A DNA stretch of 64,000 nt from Streptomyces sp. NBC_01317 (GTDB lineage Bacteria > Actinomycetota > Actinomycetes > Streptomycetales > Streptomycetaceae): the NCBI RefSeq assembly GCF_035961655.1, contig NZ_CP108393.1, positions 7,153,501 to 7,217,500 of the forward strand. Direction: 5' to 3'. Positions 24,586 through 32,943 of the stretch are shown one piece after another (the first letter of the stretch is position 1; each line of letters starts with the position of its first letter). Under the pieces are notes generated by a model, which was not told the origin of the DNA, made no database searches, and was given only the letters and a program-made list of their open reading frames with translations. The position numbers and the translations under genes were made by a program.

Positions 24586-25809
24586 ATGCTGTTCTGGCAT
24601 GTTCCCGCGCCCAACGAGGCGATGCTCATCTCCGGCTCCAAACGCCAGGCGCAGGACACGCAGTTCCGTATCGTCACCGGGCACGGCAGCTTCGTCATGC
24701 CCATCAAGCAGAAGGCCCGCATGCTGTCCCTCGCGTTGCGGGAGGCGGAGATAGTCGAGGACTGCGTCACGCAGCAGGGCATCCGGCTGAACGTGCGCGC
24801 GGTGACCGTCTTCAAGGTCGGCGACGACGCCGTGTCGATCGCCAACGCGGCCCGGCGTTTCCTCGCCGAGCAGGACCGGATGGAGGAGCTGGTGGGCCGG
24901 ATCTTCGCCGGTCACCTCCGTTCCATCATCGGCGGACTGACCGTCGAACAGATCATCCGCGAGCGTGACCGGGTCGCCCAGGAGGTGAAGCAGGGCAGCC
25001 ACAGCGAGATGGAGAAACTCGGGATCGTGGTCGACGCCTTGCAGATCCAGGAGATCGAGGACGCCACCGGCTACATCCAGAACCTCGCCGCCCCGCACGC
25101 GGCGGCCGTCGCCAGCCAGGCCCGTATCGCCCAGGCGAAGTCCGACCAGGAAGCGGCGGAACGCGAGCAGCAGGCCGCCGCGTTGAAGGCCGAGTACGAA
25201 CGGGACACCGCGATCAAGCGCGCGGGCTTCCACGCCGAGACGGAGCAGGTCAACGCCCGCGCCGCGCAGGCGGGACCGCTGGCCGAGGCCAGGGCCTCCC
25301 AGGAAGTCATCGAGGAGCAGACCTCGCTGGCGACACGCCAGGCGCTCCTGGCCGCACAGCGCCTCGAAGCCGAGGTCAGGCGTCCGGCGGACGCCGAGGC
25401 CTACCGGCAGCGCACGCTGGCCGAAGCCTCCCGTGACCGGGCGAAGTTCGAGGCGGACGGTTCGGCGTACGCGGAACGTACGCTCGCGCAGGCCCAGGCC
25501 GACGCGAACAGCGCCCGCGCCGAGTCCCTCAAGAACGGCAACCAGGAACTCATCGCCGCCAACCGGACGGTGGAGAACCTGCCCGCCCTCGCCGACGCGG
25601 CGGCGCGGGGCATGGCCGGCGCCAACCTGACCGTCCTCAACGGGACCGACGGCCTCAACGAGATGGTGGCGGGCCTGGTGAGCCAGGGCCTGGCGATCCT
25701 GAACTCGCTCCAGCGCCCCGGCACGACGGGCACGACCGGCAACGGCGGCGCCCCAGCGTCCCCGAACCTGAACGGCAACGCTCCGGTCCGTACCCCCGAG
25801 ACCAAGTAG
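24586..25809 (+). CDS. SPFH/Band 7 (flotillin-like) protein
   Basis: 407 residues with a good CAGGAG ribosome site. The N-terminal part (about 1-170) is an SPFH domain, with 'DTQFRIVTGHGSFVMPIKQ' and 'QQGIRLNVRAVTVFKVGDD'. A long Ala/Glu/Gln/Arg-rich helical coiled coil spans about 175-330, and the Gly/Thr/Pro-rich tail is probably disordered. Such proteins form oligomeric scaffolds at the membrane and influence lipid microdomains and protein turnover. There is no clear N-terminal membrane helix, so attachment may be peripheral. Probably cotranscribed with the NfeD-like gene; a strong bidirectional terminator follows. Confidence 0.9.
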   Translation: MLFWHVPAPNEAMLISGSKRQAQDTQFRIVTGHGSFVMPIKQKARMLSLALREAEIVEDCVTQQGIRLNVRAVTVFKVGDDAVSIANAARRFLAEQDRMEELVGRIFAGHLRSIIGGLTVEQIIRERDRVAQEVKQGSHSEMEKLGIVVDALQIQEIEDATGYIQNLAAPHAAAVASQARIAQAKSDQEAAEREQQAAALKAEYERDTAIKRAGFHAETEQVNARAAQAGPLAEARASQEVIEEQTSLATRQALLAAQRLEAEVRRPADAEAYRQRTLAEASRDRAKFEADGSAYAERTLAQAQADANSARAESLKNGNQELIAANRTVENLPALADAAARGMAGANLTVLNGTDGLNEMVAGLVSQGLAILNSLQRPGTTGTTGNGGAPASPNLNGNAPVRTPETK

Positions 25810-25830
25810 GACCGGTACCCGGCCCGGAAA

Positions 25831-25882
25831 GCCGGCGGCCCCCGCACCAGACCCGGTCAGGTCGGGTGCGGGGGCCGCCGGC
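25831..25882. terminator. Bidirectional terminator between SPFH and ArsR genes
   Basis: A perfect 18-bp stem (25831-25848 with 25865-25882), with a further GACC/GGTC pairing in the loop, lies between two convergent genes and can serve both. Confidence 0.85.
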
Positions 25883-25891
25883 GTCTGCCGC

Positions 25892-26233
25892 TCAGGCCGG
25901 ATCGTCGGCTTCCGCCAGCCGCTTGATCGCGGACAGCCGGCCGTCCCACTCGGCGGCGATCCGGTCCATCCACCGTGCCGTGGCGCCCAGTCCGGCCGGT
26001 CTGACCGCGTACCGCGCCTCACGCCCCGCCCGGCGGCCGGCCACCAGCCCCGCGCGGTCCAGGACCGCCAAGTGCTTGACGATCGCCTGGCGGCTGACCG
26101 GCAGCTCCGCCGCCAGGACCGTCGCGGTCGCCTCACCGCGGGCGGCGAGGGCGTCGAGGATCCGGCGACGGGTCGGGTCCGCCAGTGCGGACAGCACCTC
26201 CCCGACGGTGTCCCGGTCAGCGTCCTCCGTCAT
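25892..26233 (-). CDS. ArsR-family transcriptional regulator
   Basis: 113 residues starting MTEDADRD. A winged helix-turn-helix covers about 10-85, including 'LADPTRRRILDALA', 'SRQAIVKHLAVLDRAGLV' and the wing 'RRAGREARYAV'. No metal-binding Cys/His cluster is visible, consistent with the ArsR subgroup paired with SRPBCC/AHSA1 genes. Its ATG overlaps the TGA of the upstream SRPBCC gene (ATGA), so it is translationally coupled. It probably binds the two GTGCAAC dyads upstream of the operon and represses its own transcription. Confidence 0.93.
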   Translation of the reverse strand: MTEDADRDTVGEVLSALADPTRRRILDALAARGEATATVLAAELPVSRQAIVKHLAVLDRAGLVAGRRAGREARYAVRPAGLGATARWMDRIAAEWDGRLSAIKRLAEADDPA

Positions 26234-26691
26234 GCCGCGAGCTGCTCCGCGTACTTCTTCAGGTTCACGACCATGTCCGTCCAGCCCTCGGTGTGGCTCT
26301 TCTTGGAGGCCGTGTCGATCCGGTCCTCGGGGATGACGATATCCGCGAAGCCGGTCTCCACCACACGCAGCCGGGTGCCCTCGCCCTCGGCCGCGAGCGT
26401 GAACTCGACCAGGGTGGAGTTGCCCTCCGTCGCCTGCTCGCCGGGGTAGGCGCTCGCCCAGCGGTACGAGAAGCGGTGCGGCGGGTCGACCGTCACGATC
26501 GTCGTCGGGAACTGGCCGTACGCGCCGTGGTCCAGGTACATGGTGCCCCCGGGGCGCAGGTCGACGGGGGTGGGCTGCCCCTGTCCGAACCAACTCCCCA
26601 CGTGCGCGGGCTCGGTGAGTACGGCCCAGACGCGCTCCGGCGGCGCCTCGATGGTGATCTCCCGTTCGATGCGGTCATCGGATTCCGACAT
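26230..26691 (-). CDS. SRPBCC (AHSA1/START-like) family protein
   Basis: 153 residues beginning MSESDDRIEREI, with GGAGG 8 bp before the ATG. The helix-grip fold of AHSA1-like proteins is recognisable: 'ITIEAPPERVWAVLTEPAHVGSWFG', 'DLRPGGTMYL', 'FSYRW', 'STLVEFTL' and a C-terminal amphipathic helix 'GWTDMVVNLKKYAEQLAA'. Members bind hydrophobic ligands; many are encoded with an ArsR regulator as here, with unknown ligand. Confidence 0.92.
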   Translation of the reverse strand: MSESDDRIEREITIEAPPERVWAVLTEPAHVGSWFGQGQPTPVDLRPGGTMYLDHGAYGQFPTTIVTVDPPHRFSYRWASAYPGEQATEGNSTLVEFTLAAEGEGTRLRVVETGFADIVIPEDRIDTASKKSHTEGWTDMVVNLKKYAEQLAA

Positions 26692-26737
26692 GGCAGTACC
26701 TCCGGTGGTTCGTTTGACTCGTTCGACTCGATCGGAT

Positions 26738-26790
26738 GTGCAACTCAATGGTTGCACCACGCCCACTGAAGTGCAACCCGAAGGTTGCTC
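26738..26790. promoter_or_regulatory. Twin dyad operators (candidate ArsR sites)
   Basis: Two inverted repeats, GTGCAAC-tcaatg-GTTGCAC (26738-26757) and GTGCAAC-ccgaag-GTTGCTC (26771-26790), have centres 33 bp apart, about three helical turns. They sit 47-99 bp upstream of the SRPBCC-ArsR operon start, which suits autorepression by the ArsR protein. Confidence 0.75.
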
Positions 26791-26809
26791 GACAAGGCTC
26801 ACCGCCGGG

Positions 26810-26863
26810 GCGCGTACGACAAAGGCACCGCTACGTGTGTAGCGGTGCCTTTGTCGTACGCGC
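26810..26863 (-). terminator. Very long perfect hairpin terminator
   Basis: A perfect 25-bp stem (26810-26834 with 26839-26863) and GTGT loop, with AAAGG/CCTTT inside. It lies 15 bp after the stop of the small membrane protein gene and insulates the ArsR operon promoter from ctaG read-through. Confidence 0.85.
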
Positions 26864-26878
26864 ACTTCGTCACGAGTT

Positions 26879-27034
26879 TCAGGAACGCGAGGCGGCCATT
26901 CCGATCGTGAGCAGTCCCAGTACCACCCACCCGAACCAGAGCCATCCGTTGCTGCCCAGCGCCGCCGTGTAGGCGGTCACCAGGACCAGCGCACCGACGG
27001 TGATGCCACCCATCGTTTTTGTGGAACCGGACAT
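26879..27034 (-). CDS. Small two-helix membrane protein
   Basis: 51 residues, MSGSTKTMGG..., preceded by an excellent GGGAGGAGG ribosome site 6-7 bp before the ATG. Two hydrophobic helices (about 9-24 and 29-45, 'LWFGWVVLGLLTIGMA') leave almost no soluble part. It starts 61 bp after ctaG on the same strand and ends at a strong terminator, so it is the last gene of the ctaG transcript. Function unknown; an accessory role in respiratory complex assembly is only guilt by association. Confidence 0.75.
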   Translation of the reverse strand: MSGSTKTMGGITVGALVLVTAYTAALGSNGWLWFGWVVLGLLTIGMAASRS

Positions 27035-27095
27035 GTACGTCCTCCTCCCGGCCGGGGCCGTGAGGGCTATCGTCGCCCCGGACGGGTGGTTCGCG

Positions 27096-28049
27096 CTACT
27101 GTCCCCGTGTCCGGAGCGAGGCGAGATAGGCGTTGTACGCCACCAGCTCCTTGTCCCCGTCCCGGTCGGCGGCCCGGTCGGAGCGGGTCGCGACCCGTTG
27201 CTCCGAGCGGTACCACTGGAAGACCAGGGCGACCAGCACCAGCACGGACGGGATCTCACTGAACGCCCAGGCGATACCGCCCGCCGCCGTCTGGTCGCTC
27301 AGGGCGTCGATGCCGAGCGAGGCCGGAGGCGTACGGTACGCGCCGATCATCGGCTCGCTCGCCATCATCAGCGCGATCCCGAAGAACGCGTGGAACGGCA
27401 TCCCGGCGAACAGCTCCAGCATCCGCATCACATAGCCCGGCCGGTGCGGCCCCGGGTCGATGCCCATGATCGGCCAGAAGAAGACCAGGCCCACGGTGAG
27501 GAAGTGCACCATCATCGCGAGGTGCCCGGTCTTGGACCCCATCAGGAAGTCGAAGAGCGGGGTGAAGTACAGCCCGTAGAGGCTCGCGATGAAGAGCGGG
27601 ATGGTGAAGGCCGGGTGCGTGATGACCCGTACAAAACCGCTGTGCAGGACCGCGAGCAGCAGCTCACGCGGCCCCTTGTGACCCCGGCGCCGCGCCACCG
27701 GCAGGGCCCGCAGGGCCAGTGTCACCGGCGCGCCCAGCAGGATCAGGATGGGGGACACCATGCTGATCACCATGTGCTGGACCATGTGCACGCTGAACAT
27801 GACCATGCCGTAGTCGTTCAGCTTCGTGCACATCACCAGCGCCACGGTCAGCACGCCGAGCGTGAACCCGACGGCACGGCCCGCGGGCCAGCCGTCGCCG
27901 CGCCGGCGCAGCCGCACCACGCCCCAGCCGTACAGCACGAGCGCGAGCAGGCAGCCCGTCAGGAAGAAGTAGTCGGGGGAGTACTCCAGCGCCCGTCCCA
28001 GCGTGAACGGCGGCAGATCCATGGTCATGCCGTGCCCGCTGTGATCCAT
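27096..28049 (-). CDS. CtaG-family cytochrome c oxidase assembly membrane protein
   Basis: 317 residues with a His/Met-rich N-terminus (MDHSGHGMTMDLPP) and about seven transmembrane helices. Family-typical stretches are 'YFFLTGCLLALVLYGWGVVRLRRRG', 'FSVHMVQHMVISMVSPILILLGAPVTLALRALP', 'HLAMMVHFLTVGLVFFWPIMGIDP' and 'PFHAFFGIALM'. This is the caa3_CtaG family, needed for copper insertion or assembly of cytochrome oxidase; conserved His/Met residues suit copper handling. GGGAG precedes the ATG. Confidence 0.93.
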   Translation of the reverse strand: MDHSGHGMTMDLPPFTLGRALEYSPDYFFLTGCLLALVLYGWGVVRLRRRGDGWPAGRAVGFTLGVLTVALVMCTKLNDYGMVMFSVHMVQHMVISMVSPILILLGAPVTLALRALPVARRRGHKGPRELLLAVLHSGFVRVITHPAFTIPLFIASLYGLYFTPLFDFLMGSKTGHLAMMVHFLTVGLVFFWPIMGIDPGPHRPGYVMRMLELFAGMPFHAFFGIALMMASEPMIGAYRTPPASLGIDALSDQTAAGGIAWAFSEIPSVLVLVALVFQWYRSEQRVATRSDRAADRDGDKELVAYNAYLASLRTRGQ

Positions 28050-28114
28050 CCGTGCGCTCCCGAGTGACGAGTGGTGCCGCGGCGATTCGTGCCGGTTGTC
28101 CGCACCAGACTAGA

Positions 28115-28148
28115 ACCGCCCCCGGCCGCGATCGCGACCGGGGGCGGT
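28115..28148 (-). terminator. Hairpin terminator after pfkA
   Basis: An 11-bp perfect stem ACCGCCCCCGG / CCGGGGGCGGT (28115-28125, 28138-28148) lies 32 bp after the phosphofructokinase stop. Confidence 0.75.
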
Positions 28149-28180
28149 GTCTTCAGGCATACGGGAACGTGTACGGGAAC

Positions 28181-29206
28181 TCAGAGCACGCACTCCGCCT
28201 CGGCGTACCGCTCGGCGGGCACCGTCTTGAGCGTCGCCACGGCCTCGGACAGCGGCACCATCACGATGTCCGTGCCGCGCAGCGCCGTCAGCATGCCGAA
28301 CTCGCCCCGGTGGGTCGCCTCGACCGCGTGCCAGCCGAACCGGGTCGCGAGGACCCTGTCGTACGCGGTCGGCGTGCCGCCGCGCTGGACGTGGCCCAGT
28401 ATCACCGGACGGGCCTCCTTGCCGAGCCGCTGCTCCAGCTCCACGGACAGCTGCCCGGCCACCCCGGCGAAGCGCTCGTGCCCGTACACGTCCGTGCCGC
28501 CCTCGTCGAACTTCATCGAGCCCTCACGCGGCTTGGCGCCCTCGGCGACCACCACGATCGCGAACCGCTTGCCCGCCGAGAACCGCTTGCCGACCAGCGC
28601 CGCCAGCTCACCGATGTCGAAGGGACGCTCGGGGACGACGATGGCGTGGGCCCCGGCGGCCATGCCGGAGTGCAGCGCGATCCAGCCGGTGTGGCGGCCC
28701 ATGACCTCGACGATCAGGACCCGCTGGTGGGACTCGGCGGTGGTCTTGAGCCGGTCGAGCGCGTCGGTGGCGACCCCCACGGCCGTGTCGAAACCGAAGG
28801 TCACGTCCGTCGAGGGGATGTCGTTGTCGATGGTCTTCGGCACCCCGACGATCGGCAGCCCGGCCTCGGACAGCAGATGGGCCGCCTTGAGCGTGCCCTC
28901 GCCGCCGATCGGGATGATCGCGTCCAGACCGAGGTCGGCGACATGGCCCCTGGCCCGCTCCACCCCGTCGCGCAGGTGCGCCGGCTGGACCCGCGAGGAG
29001 CCGAGGATCGTACCGCCCCGCGCCAGGATCCCGGCCACCGCGTCCAGGTCGAGCTTGCGGTAGTCGCACTCCAGGAGACCCCGCCAGCCGTCGTGGAAGC
29101 CGATCACCTCGTCGCCGTGGTCGACGACGGCGCGGTGTACGACGGACCGGATGACGGCGTTGAGGCCGGGGCAGTCCCCGCCTGAGGTGAGCACACCAAT
29201 TCGCAT
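28181..29206 (-). CDS. pfkA: 6-phosphofructokinase
   Basis: 341 residues from ATG 29206 (MRIGVLTSGGDCPGLNAVIR). It phosphorylates fructose 6-phosphate to fructose 1,6-bisphosphate in glycolysis. Visible motifs are the nucleotide loop GGDCPGLNA, 'IPIGGEGTLKAA', the catalytic 'PKTIDNDI', 'GRHTGWIA' and 'GHVQRGG'. The phosphoryl-donor positions read Gly in GGEGT and Lys in PKTIDND. That combination is typical of the actinomycete ATP-using group III enzymes rather than the Asp/Lys PPi-dependent ones, so ATP is the likely donor. Confidence 0.97.
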   Translation of the reverse strand: MRIGVLTSGGDCPGLNAVIRSVVHRAVVDHGDEVIGFHDGWRGLLECDYRKLDLDAVAGILARGGTILGSSRVQPAHLRDGVERARGHVADLGLDAIIPIGGEGTLKAAHLLSEAGLPIVGVPKTIDNDIPSTDVTFGFDTAVGVATDALDRLKTTAESHQRVLIVEVMGRHTGWIALHSGMAAGAHAIVVPERPFDIGELAALVGKRFSAGKRFAIVVVAEGAKPREGSMKFDEGGTDVYGHERFAGVAGQLSVELEQRLGKEARPVILGHVQRGGTPTAYDRVLATRFGWHAVEATHRGEFGMLTALRGTDIVMVPLSEAVATLKTVPAERYAEAECVL

Positions 29207-29392
29207 GGCCCGGAATACCTTTGCAACGTGGGCTGGAGGCCGCACCACTCTGTCCGGCCCGATCGTCGCCAGCCTACCGGCGCGGGATGTCAGGACCGAA
29301 CCTGCCGTCCGACTGCTGGACAGCCGCCCGGGGCTCCGCGACGGACCCGCGAGGGGTACGTACGGGCCGCCGGGCGGGCCGTGAGCGGGGCC

Positions 29393-30121
29393 TCAGGCGG
29401 GCTGGACGGCCGCGTTGATGCGCTCCGCGCGCAGCGCGTCGTACCAGCGGTCGTCGGTCGGCGGCAGCGCGTTGACGTCCAGCGCCAGCTTCAGCAGCAG
29501 GTCCGCGATGTGCGGATTGCGTGCCATGACCGGGCCGTGCATGTACGTACCGAAGACGGTGTCGTTGTACGCGCCCTCCGTACCGTCCCCCGTGCCGTTG
29601 CCCTTGCCCAGCCTGACCTGCGCGAACGGCCGGGCCGTCGGGCCGAGGTGGGTGACGCCCTGGTGGTTCTCGAATCCGGTCAGCTGCGGCAGGCCGAGCC
29701 GCGGGTCGATGTCGCCGAGGACGTCACCGACACACCGCTCGCCCTCACCGCGGGTGGAGACCACGTCGAGCAGCCCGAGGCCGGCCTCGCGCTCGCCCAG
29801 GTCGTTGATGAACTCGTGGCCGAGGATCTGGTAGCCGGCGCAGACCGAGAACACGATCGCGCCGTTCGACACGGCACGGCTGAGCCCGCCGTCCCGGCGC
29901 AGCCGCTCGGCGGCCAGCCGCTGCGGCCGGTCCTCACCGCCGCCGATCAGATAGATGTCGCCGGAGGTCGGGATCGGCTGGTCACTGCGGACGTCCACGC
30001 GCGTGACACCCAGGCGGCGCTGTCTGGCACGGCGCTCCACGACCAGCGCGTTGCCCTGGTCGCCGTACGTGCTCAGCAGGTCTGGATAGATCCACACCAG
30101 CCGCAGGCTGCTCTCGCTCAT
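29393..30121 (-). CDS. gatD: GatD-type glutamine amidotransferase, lipid II isoglutaminyl synthase subunit
   Basis: 242 residues from MSESSLRLVWIYPDLLSTYGDQGN. It is a class I (CobB/CobQ-like) amidotransferase: the nucleophile Cys is in 'VFSVCAGYQILG' (about residue 93) and the His in 'GTYMHGPVMARNP' (about 190). GatD hydrolyses glutamine and passes ammonia to MurT, which amidates the D-Glu of lipid II stem peptides. It begins 45 bp after the murT stop on the same strand, the usual operon. Confidence 0.95.
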   Translation of the reverse strand: MSESSLRLVWIYPDLLSTYGDQGNALVVERRARQRRLGVTRVDVRSDQPIPTSGDIYLIGGGEDRPQRLAAERLRRDGGLSRAVSNGAIVFSVCAGYQILGHEFINDLGEREAGLGLLDVVSTRGEGERCVGDVLGDIDPRLGLPQLTGFENHQGVTHLGPTARPFAQVRLGKGNGTGDGTEGAYNDTVFGTYMHGPVMARNPHIADLLLKLALDVNALPPTDDRWYDALRAERINAAVQPA

Positions 30122-30166
30122 GTTCGCTCGCCTTTCCGAAGCTCTCTGGGTCCGGGGGTCCATCGG

Positions 30167-31405
30167 TCAGTTACCGACCCTTCGGCGCAGGTCCTGGAAC
30201 GCGGTGTAGTTGGCGATCGCCTCGATGCGGCCCGGCGGTGCCAGCTGGACGGCCTCGTCCAGCGTCTCGCACACCCGGAAGTCGAGATTGGCCACTTCGA
30301 GACGGACGGCCAGGTCGAGCTTGCGGTCCCCGAGGACGAAGATCGGATGCCCGGCGAGCCGGGTGTAGTCCACGTCCCACAGCCAGGAGGTGTCGGTGCC
30401 GTCGGCGCCCCGGGCGTTGACGGCCAGCACGACGGGCGTCGGCGGCGGGTCGATCAGGGAGAACGTCTCCAGCCAGCCCGCCGGGTTCTTCGCCAGCAGC
30501 AACCGGATGTCGCGGTTGTGGAAGGACACCACGTCGTACCGTCCCGCGACGGCCTGCACCTGGTACATCCGCTCCAGCGCCACCTGCGGCGGCACCCCGA
30601 AGGTCGCCACGACGGCGGCGGAGGTGGCCGCGTTCGACTTGTTCGCGCGGCCCGGCAGCTGGAGGTGGATCGGCCACGCCGACCCGTGCGGGTCCAGGAC
30701 GTGGTCGCCGTGCAGGGCCCAGCTCGGCGACGGCCTGCGGAAACCGCACTCGCCGCAGAACCAGTCGTCCCCGGGGCGCTGCATCACACCACCGCAGGAC
30801 GGGCACGACCAGGCGTCGTCCTTCCACTCCTGGCCCGCCGCCACCCACACCACGTTGGGGGAGGAGGAGGCGGCCCAGACGATCAGCGGGTCGTCCGCGT
30901 TGGCGATGACGACGGCCTTCGTACCGGCCAGGCCCTCACGCCACTTCTCGGCGAGCATCCGCGTCTCGGCGGCGCGGTCGAGCTGGTCGCGCGAGAGGTT
31001 CAGCAGTGCGATCGCCTTCGGCGTGGTGTCCCGCGCCACACCGGCGAGGTACTTCTCGTCCACCTCGATCACGCCGTACTTCGCGTCGGAACCGCCCGCC
31101 AGGGCGGAGGTGATCCCCGCCGGCATGTTGGCGCCGAGCGCGTTCGACACGACGGGTCCCGCGGCGCCCAGCGCCTCGGCGATCAGCCGTGTGGTGGTGG
31201 TCTTGCCATTGGTCGCCGACACGAGGATGACGTCCAGGTGCTGCGCCAGCCGCCCCAGCAGATCGGGGTCGAGCTTCAGCGCCACCTTCCCGCCGATCAC
31301 CGATCCGCTGCCGCGGCCAGCCGCGCGCGACACCGCCGCCGCGGCCTTGCCCGCCGTCACGGCCAACTTGGCCCGCGGCGACAGCGGCTCCGTGTTGCCT
31401 GCCAT
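30167..31405 (-). CDS. murT: MurT-type Mur ligase, lipid II isoglutaminyl synthase subunit
   Basis: 412 residues. It has the Mur ligase ATP loop 'VSATNGKTTTTRLIAEAL' (about 62), the central 'VIEVDEKYL', and a four-Cys zinc ribbon 'CPSCGGV...CGECGF' (about 203-224), the MurT hallmark replacing part of the Mur central domain. The C-terminal DUF1727-type region includes 'RYDVVSFHNRDIRLLLAKNPAGW'. It activates the D-Glu carboxylate with ATP and receives ammonia from GatD. First gene of the pair, transcribed away from def. Confidence 0.96.
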   Translation of the reverse strand: MAGNTEPLSPRAKLAVTAGKAAAAVSRAAGRGSGSVIGGKVALKLDPDLLGRLAQHLDVILVSATNGKTTTTRLIAEALGAAGPVVSNALGANMPAGITSALAGGSDAKYGVIEVDEKYLAGVARDTTPKAIALLNLSRDQLDRAAETRMLAEKWREGLAGTKAVVIANADDPLIVWAASSSPNVVWVAAGQEWKDDAWSCPSCGGVMQRPGDDWFCGECGFRRPSPSWALHGDHVLDPHGSAWPIHLQLPGRANKSNAATSAAVVATFGVPPQVALERMYQVQAVAGRYDVVSFHNRDIRLLLAKNPAGWLETFSLIDPPPTPVVLAVNARGADGTDTSWLWDVDYTRLAGHPIFVLGDRKLDLAVRLEVANLDFRVCETLDEAVQLAPPGRIEAIANYTAFQDLRRRVGN

Positions 31406-31521
31406 CGTCCTTGATCCTCCTTGCGTCGGTCCGTGGGTCAGCCTATCGAGATCCGGCCAGGGCCCCGAACCGCGGCACCGGGCAGAAGGCGGAGGTCACG
31501 CTGGACCGTACCCTGAGCGTC

Positions 31522-32067
31522 ATGCGAAACCGTCCGATCCCCGGCAGTTCCGGGCGAGTACGAGCCATGAGATTGCTGGGCGATCCGGTGCTGCACGCCC
31601 CCTGCGCACCCGTCACCGACTTCGGTCCCGCGCTCGCGGCGCTGGTCGAGGACCTTTTCGCGACGATGTACGAGGCCCGGGGTGTCGGCCTGGCGGCCAG
31701 TCAGATCGGGGTGGACCGGCGGGTGTTCGTGTACGACTGCCCGGACGACGAGGACGTCCGTCATCTCGGGCACCTCGTCAATCCCCGGCTGACGGAGGTG
31801 GACGGCATCGTCCTCCGCGGGCCCGAGGGCTGTCTCTCGCTGCCGGGCGTAGAGGCCGGAACCGAGCGGTACGACCGGGCCGTCGTGGAGGGATTCACCC
31901 TGGACGGCGCGCCGGTACGGGTCGAGGGCACCGGCTTCTTCGCCCGCTGCCTCCAGCACGAGTGCGACCACCTGGAGGGGACGGTGTACACCGACCGGCT
32001 CACGGGGTGGCGCAGGTCGAGGGCGCTGCGGGCGGGGCGCCGGGTGCCGGGCGTCCGTACGGTCTGA
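31522..32067 (+). CDS. def: Peptide deformylase
   Basis: 181 residues from the ATG at 31522 (MRNRPIPG); an internal ATG at 31567 (MRLLGDPVLH) is the alternative start closest to the conserved core. All three PDF motifs are present: GVGLAASQIG (motif 1), EGCLSLPG with the metal Cys (motif 2) and QHECDHLEG with the two His ligands and catalytic Glu (motif 3). It removes the formyl group from nascent protein N-termini. It is divergent from murT; Streptomyces usually has several def paralogues, and I cannot say which this is. Confidence 0.95.
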   Translation: MRNRPIPGSSGRVRAMRLLGDPVLHAPCAPVTDFGPALAALVEDLFATMYEARGVGLAASQIGVDRRVFVYDCPDDEDVRHLGHLVNPRLTEVDGIVLRGPEGCLSLPGVEAGTERYDRAVVEGFTLDGAPVRVEGTGFFARCLQHECDHLEGTVYTDRLTGWRRSRALRAGRRVPGVRTV

Positions 32068-32130
32068 TCTCCGGTACGCGGAACCCGTACGGCACCGGTC
32101 CGTACCGCCCTCGTCCTGGTCGGGGGCACC

Positions 32131-32775
32131 TCAGAACGCCGGTCCGCCCGTGCGGTCGCCCGCGACCGCCAGCCGGCCCCACAGCAGGTCCGCCAGGCTG
32201 TGCACCAACTGCTCGCGCGGGCACGGCCGTTCGCCGAGCCACCAGTCGCCCGCGCCGTGCATCATGCCGACGATGCCGTGGCCCCAGACCCGCGCCAGCT
32301 GCTCGCTGCTGGGACCGAGGTCGACGCGCTCCTCGATGACCTTGGCCAATTCCTCACCCAGGCGCCGCAGCAGCGGGACCGAATGCCGGCCCACGTCGAA
32401 GCCCTGCTCGGACGGCTGGCTGTCCTCGGCCGGATGCATCAGGAAGCGGTAGACCTGTGGCCTCGCCTCGATCGCCGCGAGGTACGTGTCGAGCGTCGCC
32501 TCCACCCGCTGGCGGCGCTCCGCGGGCGCGTCGAGCGCGGCCCGCAGGGCGTCCAGCAGCGCGTCCGTGTGGCGCTTGGCCAGTGCCCGGTACAGCCCGC
32601 CCTTGTCGCCGAAGTGCCGGTACAGGATCGGCTTGGTGATGCCCGCCTCGGCGGCGATGGCGTTCATGGAGGCCTGCGGGCCGTCCCGGAGCACCACCCG
32701 GTCCGCGGCTTCCAGCAGTTGCCGCCGGCGTTGCCGCGCCGATCGCTGCTGCTCGGCCTGCTGTGTGGTCTCCAT
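32131..32775 (-). CDS. TetR-family transcriptional regulator
   Basis: 214 residues starting METTQQAEQQRSARQRRRQLLEAADRVV with GGGGAG before the ATG. The TetR helix-turn-helix is clear: 'ASMNAIAAEAGITKPILYRHFGDKGGLYRAL' (about 33-63). The C-terminal half is the usual helical ligand domain. It is divergent from an acyl-CoA dehydrogenase gene, and a 20-bp palindrome lies between them, suggesting it controls that gene and itself in response to an acyl-CoA or fatty acid. Confidence 0.94.
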   Translation of the reverse strand: METTQQAEQQRSARQRRRQLLEAADRVVLRDGPQASMNAIAAEAGITKPILYRHFGDKGGLYRALAKRHTDALLDALRAALDAPAERRQRVEATLDTYLAAIEARPQVYRFLMHPAEDSQPSEQGFDVGRHSVPLLRRLGEELAKVIEERVDLGPSSEQLARVWGHGIVGMMHGAGDWWLGERPCPREQLVHSLADLLWGRLAVAGDRTGGPAF

Positions 32776-32863
32776 CGTGTCTCTCCCCGCCCTGCGATAT
32801 ATCCGTGACGCCCGGGCAACGTAACACCCCGCCCCCAGGCAATGCCGCCCGCTCCTTGGCCGG

Positions 32864-32902
32864 TTGACATCGGCTACTTGCGGGTAACAGACTGCGGTTA
32901 CC
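32864..32902 (+). promoter_or_regulatory. Candidate TetR operator over acyl-CoA dehydrogenase promoter
   Basis: A TTGACA hexamer (32864-32869) is followed by the palindrome GGTAAC-N8-GTTACC (32883-32902), overlapping where the -10 would be, about 40-80 bp upstream of the dehydrogenase start. A second GTTAC/GTAAC repeat overlaps it. The arrangement fits repression by the divergent TetR regulator. Confidence 0.6.
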
Positions 32903-32943
32903 GCCAGTAACAAACGCAGGCGACACAGTACCGGAGGGGCACG

